A stretch of DNA of 64,000 nucleotides from Gymnothorax reevesii (lineage: Eukaryota > Chordata > Actinopteri > Anguilliformes > Muraenidae), in contig CM056583.1 in the NCBI GenBank assembly GCA_029721435.1, positions 91,860,720 to 91,924,719 of the forward strand, read 5' to 3'. The notes under the pieces are model-generated. The model had not been told where the DNA came from. It was given only the letters and a program-made list of their open reading frames with translations, and made no database searches. The translations under genes and the position numbers were made by a program. Each line of letters starts with the position of its first letter. The stretch's first letter is position 1. Below, in pieces: positions 35,242 to 46,848 of the stretch.

Positions 35242-36602
35242 TGTAATGGTGCGATCAGGAACCAGTCGTGAGAACCAGGCAATGCAGTAGAACTTGCTTA
35301 ATTAAGGGGGAGGATCCCCGCAGGGCAGAAGGCAAAAGTACAGAGCCCACAATCCAAAAATCAAAATCCAGTTGGGCAAAAATAGTATCAAAAACCAGGG
35401 CAGCAATCACAGTAGTCGTAGTCGGACAGAAATGGGTCTGGTACACAGGAATAGGTATATCAGAGAAGCAAAGCCAGAATCCAAAGGGCGTAATCCGAAT
35501 CGTTACCAGGGCAGCAAACAGATCTCGTAGTCTGGCAAAAAATGGTCAAAACACACAGATGCAACAATAATCCAAAATCACAAAGGCAAAAATCGAAAGT
35601 CGGGCAATCCAGTCAGAAAGATAAACACTGAGTAATCAAGGTGAGAAACATAGCACAAGAAGACTAGGGAGAACGATCTGACAAGAGTGTGAACCAAACA
35701 GACATCTTATATACACATCCGGGGTAAACACATGACCAGGGAGAACAGGTGCAATCAATGGTAACAATGATCAGGGAGCGACACATGAGGAATAAACTAA
35801 TTACATGAATCTGGCTGCAGCCAAAACGCAGACAGGGATCACAAGACAAACCTAAGAACAGAACAACAGCTCCGGTTCAGGAGTACTAAAGTGTATAGTT
35901 TAAAGAAAAGGAAAACATAAAGTATAAGTGGAGATCCACAGAAAACTGCAGCAGAGATAACAAGGCAATCAGAGATAGCAGACCTGGCCCCAGCCACGGG
36001 CTGACAGACAGAGTGACACACACACACACACACAGACATGATCATTGCATGATCACTCCCCCTAGGGGAGGGGCCAGGTAATTAGGGAAAGGCAAGGAGG
36101 CGGAGACTTGAACAGGGCGAGTGCTGAGAGATCGTTAGTCAATTAGTAAGTGCAACTATACAAATCCTTGGTGCTCAGTAGTAAGTTAGTCTTATATACA
36201 AGGTTAGTTGTTAGTAATCTCAGAGGAAAATAATAAACTGTTAGTATTGTGAGTTGATAGAACAGAAGAGAGAAGCCAGTAAACGAGATCGGAAGGAAGA
36301 TCGGAAACCAGAATACAATAAATCACCCGAAGAGTGAAAACATAAGACTGAGGCAGATTGCAATGACAAGACATGAGACCAGACGGGGGAGACAAAGTGC
36401 AAAGCAAAATGGAAAACATGAACCGGAATGTGACAATGGCAAAATGCAAAACATGGAAAAGTAAACTAAGACTAAACATGACAAGGTAACCAAATCACAA
36501 TACGTAATACAAAGAATAGTCAGACATTGCAACAATACCAAAACCAAAAGAGCAGTCAAGATAATCAGGGAAGCTTGGACAGGACAGAGCAGAATCACAA
36601 CA
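35242..36602. mobile_element. LTR-type insertion (1361 bp), probable solo LTR
   Basis: Begins TGTAATGGTGCG and ends ATCACAACA. It is flanked by perfect 5-bp duplications tgagt (35237-35241 and 36603-36607), and the Tc1 sequence is continuous across it once removed. TG...CA ends with a 5-bp duplication are typical of LTR retrotransposons. No gag or pol coding sequence is seen, so a solo LTR or a short non-autonomous element is likely. Confidence 0.6.
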
Positions 36603-37285
36603 TGAGTTTAGCCGTTGGAATGTGATCCCACTCTTGTTTAATACAGGCTTCCAGCTGCTGGAGAGTTTTGGGTCTCCTTTGATGGACTTTTCGTTTAATT
36701 ATGCGCCAAATGTTCTCAATCGGTGAAAGATCAGGACTGCAGGCAGGCCAGTTCAGCACACGGACTCTTCTACTACGAAGCCATGCTGTTGTAATAGCTG
36801 CAGTATGTGGTTTTGCATTGTCCTGCTGAAATACACAAGGCCTTCCCTGGAAAAGATGTCATCTGGAGGGGAGCATATGTTGCTCTAAAACCTTTATATA
36901 ACTTCCAGCATTCATGGTGCTTTTTAAAACGTGCAAGTGTCCCACACCATATGCACTAATGCACCCCCTACCATCAGAGATGCTGGCTTTTGAACTGAAC
37001 ACTGATAACAGGAGGGGTGGTCTTTCTCCTCTTTAGCCCAGAGGACACGACGACCATGATTTCCAACAAGAATGTCAAATTTGGACTCGTCTGACCACAG
37101 GACACTTTGCCACTTTGCTACAGTCCATTTTAAATGAGCCTTGGCCCACAGAACACAGCGGCGCTTCTGGATCATGCTCAACAATGGCTTCCATTTTGCA
37201 TGATAGAGTTTTAGGTGGCATCTGTGGATGGCACGGCGGACTGTGTTTACAGACAGTGGTTTCCTGTAGTCTTCCAGAAATAATC
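36603..37285 (-). pseudogene. Tc1-family transposase pseudogene fragment
   Basis: On the minus strand, [36 protein letters not shown], and in another frame [20 protein letters not shown] followed by [10 protein letters not shown] and [14 protein letters not shown], correspond to the catalytic region of Tc1 transposases. The tail of the enzyme lies toward 36603. Frameshifts and loss of the N-terminal part make it inactive. Confidence 0.8.
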
Positions 37286-37689
37286 ACCTCAGGCTTCCTG
37301 CTTTATTCTTACTTTAAAAAAAAACATTTGTTTCCATTTAACACTTTAAGGCTTAATGCAAAAATCCCAGCAGAGAATCATGCTTACGTGTTTACCATAG
37401 TAACCTGTATTTGGGCTGAAGCACAGCTTCTAAGCTTTCAGGAACAGTTGGAATTTTTTCAATTGCACAAAACTTACAGTAATTACGGTACTTTCAAAAT
37501 TATGCGCATATCTGTTTCGGCAACGACACGTTCGGCGTTAAAGGGTTAAAGCTCTGTGTGTCTCGAGAGTGCGCGCTCCAAACTTTTTGAGTATGAGCAG
37601 GACAGAGATGCTCTCACCTAAATTTCTTGGTAATGAATGGATAGATGGATGGTCACAGATTTAGAAAGGCCAAGCGAAGAGAGGGGTTT

Positions 37690-37870
37690 CTACCCCTCAG
37701 CCGACGAAAGTCGTAGAGGGGTATTGTTGTGGCGAGCAGCGTCCGGTAACTTCTCCTTTCCGAACGACAGCTGAAAAACACCTTGGCCAAATGCTCTCAT
37801 TTTCTGGTGATGTATTGGGGGTGGTTAGCAGAAGCTCCCTATCGATTTCTGTCCCGCTGCAATAATCAAT
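37690..37870 (+). mobile_element. Fragment related to the Helitron-like element of intron 1
   Basis: Starts ccctcagccgacgaaagtcg followed by tagaggggtattgtt, an imperfect hairpin of the same design as the left end of the element at 22209, and later contains caatatggccgcc, also present there. No 3' terminus is visible. Confidence 0.35.
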
Positions 37871-40030
37871 ATGGCCGCCTCGGCGGGCAAGCGCAAGGCT
37901 GAGGGGTCCTGCTCGTGATAGCCCGCTATTTTTGTTTTACAATAGTCTTTCTGGTTGTGACTCAGCATCCTGTGTTTCATTTCTGTCAGCTTTGACAGGA
38001 CAAAGCTAACAAACACAAAGTCTATAGGCAAAGCTGAAACATTTGAGATGTGATGTTGCCTGATGTCCTGACCCTTCCTTGTGATGCATTATGGTCCGGC
38101 TTTAAACACACAGAATCCAACAGCAGTGGCACCCTGAGACGGTGTGGGCTTTGGCTTGGCTGTGGCAGCCTCAACATGCATATTTCTATTCTGACAGAAA
38201 AAATAAATAGTCAGCCCTCTCACCCAAGGGTTGGGAAGCTGTCCTTCAAGCCTGTGCAAGCCCAGGTCTTCTGAGCCTCTCTCAGTTTCCCACTCTGCTG
38301 TAGTTATTTCGATTCACAGCAGTGCCTGGGGGTTGACGCACTGAGAGCAAAGTTACGGCAACTTCTACTCTATGGCTTGTACTGGGCTGTGATTGGTCTG
38401 ACGCTCGTGGCCAGCCCTCAGTCCCTCGCACCAGGAATAGGCTGTGGCTCCTGCAGAATTAGCAGGTCTGAGCAGAGCACCAGTCCAATTGGGTAAAGAG
38501 ACTACAGAAGGATGCTTGATAAAGCCTCTGATTGGTTCTTCATTCATAGCTCGTGCAGATCCCATTCAAACGTGCCTGTTCAGAATGCACCAATCCCGCG
38601 GCCTCCAGCATTGCTGCTCACAGTATTCTCAGGAAGTGCTCAGTCGAACATCTCCACACTCAACACTGCACCTCCAAAGTAGCACATTCGGCGAGCAAAT
38701 TGGGTGAACCAACATGCATTCATACAGATACACAGTGACTCCTTCCATTTTAGTAAGGTAGGCTACACATTTGCAGCAACTGACTGCTGGGTATATACCA
38801 TTTTAAGCTAAAATACCAACCAGTCTCTATCTTTCAACCTCTGCTAAAAATGTTTATTGCAGATCTTTTGTGAATTTAGCCAATGTAAATTGCATCCACT
38901 GACAGTTTTGAGTCTCGGAAATAATAAAGATTTCAAGATAAAATTACGTTTCTAACAGTAGAAAATTTAAATTAAAGGTTTGTTAGAATAAGGTGAGTCA
39001 TTCTTGACCGCTATGACTGTACCTTGATTCTCTGTTATTAGGTGAGATTATAAACGTTTGCTTCCACATTGAACCGTGATGATTTAATGTTAAATGTGAG
39101 TGTAATGCTGCACTGCACCGTTGGCGGTCATCACTGAATACACTGCACCAGTAATCATGTCCCCCTGTTTATATGCTGAGGCTCACGCAGGCAGAGCTCC
39201 CACAGAACATCAAGCTTTTTTACATTTATTCTTTATTTTTTGTGCGGGGTTGGGCATTGTACAAGACTAACAATGTAGTCAGTTGGTTTGATGCCAGCTG
39301 AGATTAGTATCTTAATACCAGTTAAGCACCCAAATCTGTAAAGATTTTGGAATATGATGTGTTGCTCTTGAACTTATGTTTTTCCACACAATACGCCTAC
39401 ATGTGACCAGGAAGGCTCTGTGCTGGATAGATCAACAGCTGGGTAAAAATCTCTCTGTTGACCTCAATCACCACCATAGAACGGATAACATTGGTCTCAT
39501 TTCTGTGTTGGATATTTATGGAGACAGTAAAGTAGTGAGAATCCCCTCAGCAAGGGGCTAGAGTGCACTACGGCTTCTGGAGTTAAATCGGTCTCCCAAA
39601 CAAAAGCACGCAGTATTTTTCTGTCTTGTGTTGTATCTCAGAAAATTGTCTCATAGCTTTACTTTGTTAACTGCCATTTTCATTGACCTGGGCGCTAATG
39701 CTAAGCGCTTGTGTAGAGCGTAGTCGGTGTGACACACTCAGGGTGGAGGTGTTCTGTGGACATTACTGCACAGTGACTCTTCCTCTTGTTTTCCTGCGCT
39801 GCAGCAGAGACCCGTTTCCTGCATTATAACCACAAACACCATTTTTTCATATGGAAACGCAGGGCTGGATGTTAGCCCAATGATGACCAATGACTGGAAT
39901 TCTTATTTTATTTACTACATTAAGATGGCATTGACAAGTTTTCCAAAACAATACAAACTAATGGACTCGTTTTTCTTAATTACAGTTCACTTTTCCATGG
40001 TCAGTGCTTGACACGAGACCAGTTTTGTGG
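37871..40030. other. Intronic DNA without recognised features
   Basis: About 2.2 kb of tacc1 intron 2 with only short open frames (60-90 codons) and no repeat or conserved element I can name. Confidence 0.5.
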
Positions 40031-42887
40031 TCCAGCACTCATAATGTCGCCCGCTTATTTTGGGTCAGCACTCATAATGTCGCCCGCTTATTTTGGGCCA
40101 GCACTCATAATGTCGCCCGCTTATTTTGGGCCAGCACTCATAATGTCGCCCGCTTATTTTGGGTCAGCACACATAATGTCGCCCGCTTATTTTGGGTCAG
40201 CACACATAATGTCACCCGCTTATTTTGGGCCAGCACTCATAATGTCGCCCGCTTATTTTGGGCCAGCACTCATAATGTCGCCCGCTTATTTTGGGTCAGC
40301 ACTCATAATGTCGCCCGCTTATTTTGGGCCAGCACTCATAATGTCGCCCGCTCATTTTGGGCCAGCACTCATAATGTCGCCCGCTTATTTTGGGCCAGCA
40401 CTCATAATGTCGCCCGCTTATTTTGGGCTAGCACTCATAACGTCGCCCGCTTATTTTGGGCCAGCACTCATAATGTCGCCCACTTATTTTGGGACAGCAC
40501 TCATAATGTCGCTCGCTTATTTTGGGACAGCACTCAGAATGTCGCCCGCTTATTTTGGGCCAGCACTCATAATGTCGCCCGCTTATTTTGGGCCAGCGCT
40601 CATAATGTCGCCCGCTAATTTTGGGCCAGCGCTCATAATGTCGCCCGCTTATTTTGGGCCAGCGCTCAAAATGTCGCCCGCTTATTTTGGGCCAGCGCTC
40701 ATAATGTCGCCTGCTTATTTTGGGACAGCACTCATAATGTCGCCCGCTTATTTTGGGCCAGCACTCATAATGTCGCCCGCTTATTTTGGGCCAGCACTCA
40801 TAATGTCGCCCGCTTATTTTGGGCTAGCACTCATAACGTCGCCCGCTTATTTTGGGCCAGCACTCATAATGTCGCCCGCTTATTTTGGGACAGCGCTCAT
40901 AATGTCGCCCGCTTATTTTGGGCCAGCGCTCATAATGTCGCCCGCTTATTTTGGGCCAGTGCTCATAATGTCGCCCGCTTATTTTGGGCCAGCACTCAAA
41001 ATGTCGCCCGCTTATTTTGGGCCAGTGCTCATAATGTCGCCCGCTTATTTTGGGACAGCACTCATAATGTCGCCCACTTATTTTGGGACAGCACTCATAA
41101 TGTCGCTCGCTTATTTTGGGACAGCACTCAGAATGTCGCCCGCTTATTTTGGGCCAGCACTCATAATGTCGCCCGCTTATTTTGGGCCAGCGCTCATAAT
41201 GTCGCCCGCTAATTTTGGGCCAGCGCTCATAATGTCGCCCGCTTATTTTGGGCCAGCGCTCAAAATGTCGCCCGCTTATTTTGGGCCAGCACTCATAATG
41301 TCGCCCGCTTATTTTGGGCCAGCACTCATAATGTCGCCCGCTTATTTTGGGTCAGCACTCATAATGTCGCCCGCTTATTTTGGGCCAGCACTCATAATGT
41401 CGCCCGCTCATTTTGGGCCAGCACTCATAATGTCGCCCGCTTATTTTGGGCCAGCACTCATAATGTCGCCCGCTTATTTTGGGCTAGCACTCATAACGTC
41501 GCCCGCTTATTTTGGGCCAGCACTCATAATGTCGCCCACTTATTTTGGGACAGCACTCATAATGTCGCTCGCTTATTTTGGGACAGCACTCAGAATGTCG
41601 CCCGCTTATTTTGGGCCAGCACTCATAATGTCGCCCGCTTATTTTGGGCCAGCGCTCATAATGTCGCCCGCTAATTTTGGGCCAGCGCTCATAATGTCGC
41701 CCGCTTATTTTGGGCCAGCGCTCAAAATGTCGCCCGCTTATTTTGGGCCAGCGCTCATAATGTCGCCTGCTTATTTTGGGACAGCACTCATAATGTCGCC
41801 CGCTTATTTTGGGCCAGCACTCATAATGTCGCCCGCTTATTTTGGGCCAGCACTCATAATGTCGCCCGCTTATTTTGGGCTAGCACTCATAACGTCGCCC
41901 GCTTATTTTGGGCCAGCACTCATAATGTCGCCCGCTTATTTTGGGACAGCGCTCATAATGTCGCCCGCTTATTTTGGGCCAGCGCTCATAATGTCGCCCG
42001 CTTATTTTGGGCCAGTGCTCATAATGTCGCCCGCTTATTTTGGGCCAGCACTCAAAATGTCGCCCGCTTATTTTGGGCCAGTGCTCATAATGTCGCCCGC
42101 TTATTTTGGGCCAGCACTCAAAATGTCGCCCGCTTATTTTGGGCCAGTGCTCATAATGTCGCCCGCTTATTTTGGGACAGCACTCATAATGTCGCCCACT
42201 TATTTTGGGACAGCACTCATAATGTCGCTCGCTTATTTTGGGACAGCACTCAGAATGTCGCCCGCTTATTTTGGGCCAGCACTCATAATGTCGCCCGCTT
42301 ATTTTGGGCCAGCGCTCATAATGTCGCCCGCTAATTTTGGGCCAGCGCTCATAATGTCGCCCGCTTATTTTGGGCCAGCGCTCAAAATGTCGCCCGCTTA
42401 TTTTGGGCCAGCGCTCATAATGTCGCCTGCTTATTTTGGGACAGCACTCATAATGTCGCCCGCTTATTTTGGGCCAGCACTCATAATGTCGCCCGCTTAT
42501 TTTGGGCCAGCACTCATAATGTCGCCCGCTTATTTTGGGCTAGCACTCATAACGTCGCCCGCTTATTTTGGGCCAGCACTCATAATGTCGCCCGCTTATT
42601 TTGGGACAGCGCTCATAATGTCGCCCGCTTATTTTGGGCCAGCGCTCATAATGTCGCCCGCTTATTTTGGGCCAGTGCTCATAATGTCGCCCGCTTATTT
42701 TGGGCCAGCACTCAAAATGTCGCCCGCTTATTTTGGGCCAGTGCTCATAATGTCGCCCGCTTATTTTGGGACAGCACTCACAATGTCGCCCGCCTATTTT
42801 GGGCCAGCACTCATAATGTCGCCCGCTTATCTTGAGCCAACTCTCATAATGTTGCCCGCTTATTTTGAGCCAGCGCTCATAATGTCA
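40031..42887. repeat. 33-bp minisatellite, about 86 copies, with higher-order structure
   Basis: Unit gcccgcttattttgggccag followed by cactcataatgtc. The period is a multiple of three, so one frame stays open for 965 codons and encodes a monotonous 11-residue repeat. The marker gcccacttattttgggacag recurs at 40478, 41072, 41534 and 42194, spaced by 18, 14 and 20 units, which shows multi-unit duplications including a 660-bp block. The last three units are diverged. Confidence 0.96.
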
Positions 42888-44715
42888 CCACTGCAAGGGT
42901 CATGAGAGGATAGAAAATAATTTAAAAACAGGAGAAGAGATTCTCATTCGAAGTGAAATGTGAGAAGGCGGCTTCCCTGCGACTCACCCTGTATTAATAC
43001 AAGGTCTCGTGTTTTACTGAAGGGAAACAGTCTGCAGCTGCTCCTCATGCTAAACTCGAAACAGCAGTTTCACCCGTGCCTCTCAGGAGCCAGTGCTCCC
43101 AGCCCAATAACTTCCTGCTGTAGAAATTAATTCTGCCCGATGGGCCTCCCATGATAATTTAAAATAATTTTTAATAATTTTTAAGATGGCAATAACAACC
43201 AGTGCTAATGCAGTTAGGTTAGTAGAGCTGATGCTTTAACCAGAGAAGAAGAAAGCAGTGTTACATACCGAGACCATTTCCTGCTTGGCAGATCATTAAA
43301 CTATAGGTATTTCTGCCAGAGCAGCGATGTTGAGTCAGTGAATGTCACTGCAAGCATAGCATAATGGCACCAAGAGTTGTGTAATGATTGTCCTTGTGTT
43401 CAGTGGCTACAGCTTAGCCTGGGCTGAGAACATTAGCATGCAAACACTGCTGAGATTGCGCCAAGCTGAAAACTGAAGAAAAAACATATATCCGTTAATT
43501 TCCTCCCGTTAAATGAGTTATGAAAAATACTAGTTCCTAAGCATATGGATGCTATGATTTTGAAAAATGGTTTTAATAAGCGCTTCCATGATTCATTCAG
43601 CTTTAGGCCTCACAGTTTAGGAGAACTGCTGTGAAGTAAACTGATTATGGGTAAGAATATGTTATAATTTTGTATGAGTATATTTAAAAGCTGTGGGATT
43701 TGGAATAATAAGTGTTTGAATTTGACAGCTCGCACTGAATCTTCTCACATTCTGATACGAAGTTTGTTCAGGAATGAGTGAGTTCCTTTCTTAAGCTGTG
43801 TGTTTCAGTTCATCACTAAAGCAGAGGTGAACAGGTTGTTTTCAGTTATGAGCCATATACTATTTGATTGGTCTGTAAATGTCCTTGCAGAGAAATGAAC
43901 CCGTCTCTCATTCCGTACCCCACATCACACTTACAGCACTGAGTGATGTGCATTTGCACTGGTATGCTCGGAATTCCCCTCTGTGTCTGTCAACAAATGG
44001 TTGCCGCGGTGATAGAAGTCTGTGTTATGTCATGGATGTGGACTTTGTCCAAAAACAATCAGTGCTGTGGTCCCTTTCAAGAAGAAAAAGATTAAAATTC
44101 AGAATCAGATTTAAAATGCATAGAACAACACATTGAATGTTAATCTATGATTTGTCCAATATGGCCTGGATTATGTCTATTGTCATTAATGATTGTGTGG
44201 AGCAACAATAACAGTTACCCTCTCTAATCTCAAGGCACATGAGCTCGGTGAATTAAGCAGAAATTGCCAACCTGGTTAAAGTGAACCTGGGAACCAGTGT
44301 CGGTTATATCCTGCTATTGGGCAGGTGCTGCAGGTAGTCAGGGTGCGAAGCTTCACTGAGTGTCTTTTCTGCTGAAACGCAAGTTTTAAAAGTGTGTATC
44401 CATGGATGTGTGACTGTTCTTAAGGTGAACAGGAAGGGGAACAGTGGAGTAACAGGGGTAGCTGATGCGGTCATTTTTTGAGCTGGGGGTGGGTATAGTT
44501 GGCTTGGCTTGCAAATCACTGGGACAGTGCAGAGAGAGTTAGGAAAGTGGGGTGTGGGTGTGGGGGGAGGGGGCTCAAAGTCTCTTGCTCATCTCTGATT
44601 CCAGAACTTCTCTGGAGGTTTTCATTAATAATTCATGTCTCTGGAGTGCACGATCAGCTCATCTTGTCATCTACACACTTAAGTTTCCTGACAGGGCATT
44701 ATTCTTCATCAGCAG
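42888..44715. other. Intronic DNA without recognised features
   Basis: The last 1.8 kb of tacc1 intron 2. No repeat or conserved element is recognised. The acceptor is cattattcttcatcagcag at 44696-44715. Confidence 0.5.
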
Positions 44716-46270
44716 GTCTGCCAGAGGATGACCGTCAGCTGATCTTGGGTGCTGGAGAGCTGCATGACTTCCTGGACCAGAACTCCAATCAGAATGAGGT
44801 CCAGCCCGCATCGTCACTGGCTAACGCCCCGGGCAAAGACAGAAACGAACAAGAGGAGAGTATTGATGCTCTCAACAATCTGACAGATGCACATGAGCCC
44901 ACGATGCTGCGGCCGCTCTCCCTCAAGCTGACTGGAGATGCCGTGGTCATGTCCGAAGGAGTCAAGGAGGTTCACCGGGAACAGCTCTGCAATGGCCAAA
45001 CCAACGACTTGGAGCTGGTAGGGATTCATGAAAAGGTTGAGCCCCCACCTCCAACCGTGCGGGAGGTCTTAAACCAAGCAAACTCAAGCAAGGCTGAAGT
45101 GACCAGTGATGATGACATTGAGATTCTCGTCCCTAAAGTCAGCTATGGCTTTGACCCAGATCGGTATGATGACAACTTCAATCCCTTTCTCAGCGGCGGT
45201 TCCAGGCTACGAAACTCCCCGCCTTTATGCCCACGAGCAATCACTACCAAGGATCCAACGACCTTCCCTCAGTACTCTCCAACCTGGGAAGATCCAGTCA
45301 CCACTCAAGAATGCTCAACCTCTATCGAGAAATACCTCGCTGCTGCCCGGGACAATCCATCTGCTGATTGGGAGGACCCAAATGCTGTCCAGGAGGACCC
45401 AACTAACCTCACGGAGGTCCCAGTCAATATGTGTGATTACCCAATCAGCCCCCAGGACTCAACTGCCACCAGAGAAAACTGGAGCGCTTCCCAGGAAAAT
45501 ACAACTGCCGGCCAGGAGTTCCCATCCATGACCCAAGAGGACTCTGCCACTACAGGGGAAAACACAAACTCCATCAAGGCCTACCTAATATCTGCCCAGG
45601 AAGATCCAACCGTCAACCATAAAGACTCAACTACTGCCCATGAGGACCTGATGACCACCAGGGAAAATCCAATTGGCGCCAGAGAGGATCCTCTCTCCTC
45701 CCAGGACAATTTGGTTTCTGTCTCTAAAGACCCGACGATGGGAGAGCCCATCAAGCAAGAGTCTGGACTGACAGAAGAGGGCGTGGGCGGGGAGACCAAG
45801 CGGCCAGCTCCTCGCAAGCTGGGAAAGAAGTCTGCCAGCAAACTGCTGGCCCCCAGGAAACTGAGGACCAAAGCAGCTGAGACAGCCCCAGCGATAACCG
45901 CTGCTCATACAGCCCCAGCACTAACCGCTGCTCAAAGCTCAGAGCTAGTCGCAGTTGCTAAGTCCTCTTACTGCAGCAACCCCAGTGACTGGGATGACCC
46001 AAACTTCAACCCTTTTGGCAGCAAAGCTAAAATGTCCAATTCCCCAACACTCTCAAAGGGCTCTTATAATTTCGACCCTGAGGAATTTGATGAGACCAAG
46101 GACCCCTTCAAGCCCTCAAAAACCCTGGCTGAGGAAAGCATCTCAAAGGTGGCTTCTCCTGTGAGAAAGCCGGCAGACGAGTCTGCCAAGCACAAGCTGG
46201 AGCTCCCCCTGGAGGATGAGCAGAGAAAGGGCAGGCAGTCACCAAAGAAAACAAAATCCAGGATCATCAC
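44716..46270 (+). CDS. tacc1: tacc1 exon 3 (large acidic exon with SPAZ-type motifs)
   Basis: A 1555-nt exon (residues 85-603 with split ends). It carries a SPAZ-type motif at about residues 227-254 (SYGFDPDRYDD, NPF, NSPP), a second pair at about 501-550 (SDWDDPNFNPFGS, then SYNFDPEEFDETKDPFKP), and the closing SPKKTKSRIIT, which matches the TACC1 block SPKKAKSRLIT. A basic stretch at about 446-471 (KRPAPRKLGKKSASK, APRKLRTKA) could be a nuclear-localisation signal. Residues 263-427 are a degenerate seven-residue repeat, Q/R-E-D/N-P-x-x-x, described among the findings. An Ala/Thr-rich pair of near repeats lies at about 475-495. Incoming phase 1 and outgoing phase 2 are consistent. The same frame stays open upstream to 44499, but that part is intron, since the acceptor at 44715 restores continuity with exon 2. 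Confidence 0.92.
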
Positions 46271-46848
46271 GTGAGTCACAGTTATTTGCAATGGATACTT
46301 CACACCAGCCAATTTGCCTAATTTGTAGTGCCTTGTTTCGAGGAAACACTGTAAATATCCGTCTCGAGGGACCTCACATCTCAATTATTTAGAGGCTCGA
46401 GGCTTTCAACCTTCTGCTTAACTTTTCTCAGTTCATAAATAAAAATTTTTTTTTCTGTCAATTACAATCAGAATCTGCAAAAAGCCTCTTGGATTTCCTC
46501 TAATGCAGAGTGATTGGAGGATATGACAGTGCACTGATCTCTACTGCACCCACAGTCTGACAGCCATCTCCTAAACTTTGGATAGTACTTAATATCATTG
46601 TTGTCTCATGTGAAGTGCTTGTGTATTTTAGTAAATACCCAATCACAGGAACAATAATTAATTCTGGCGATATAGACTAAGGCAGAAGTTTGATTTGTGT
46701 GCTGATTACAGTTATTGCAACTCCAGTATCTGAAAAGATTTTAAGAGACATACATGACATTAACTACAAAGTCAGGACTGGCTAATTAACATATTGAGTT
46801 CTATGGAACTGTGGCCTTTGGTATAAAAAGTGCTATTATTATCAGTAG

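Larger units (their letters stand above)
33787..37285 (-). mobile_element. Tc1/mariner copy carrying two later insertions and lacking its far end
   Basis: The terminal repeat begins tacaatcccatttccaaaat at 33787. Tc1 sequence is seen at 33787-33934, about 35090-35241 (tttgatggctgctacagatc, aagttgggacagggg) and 36603-37285. The gaps are filled by a THAP-type DNA transposon remnant (33935-35086) and an LTR-type insertion (35242-36602). The transposase end and the distal terminal repeat are missing after about 37285. Without the insertions about 1.0 kb of Tc1 remains. Confidence 0.75.
28674..44715 (+). other. tacc1: tacc1 intron 2 (16.0 kb)
   Basis: Begins gtaagac and ends tcatcagcag. It holds a CpG-rich patch (about 29140-29340), an (AAT)n repeat, a cluster of nested transposons (30.4-37.3 kb) and the 33-bp array. 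The stretches 37860-40030 and 42888-44715 show no gene or named repeat. The open frame that runs into exon 3 from 44499 is intronic upstream of 44716. Confidence 0.8.

Noticed and set aside
40008..42905. 965-codon open frame
   Set aside because: It is the 33-bp minisatellite read in its stop-free frame. The period divisible by three explains the length, and it lies in tacc1 intron 2 with no splice context.
44499..44715. The first 72 codons of the open frame that contains exon 3
   Set aside because: Homology to TACC1 and phase agreement with exon 2 begin only at 44716, after a good acceptor. The upstream part is intron.
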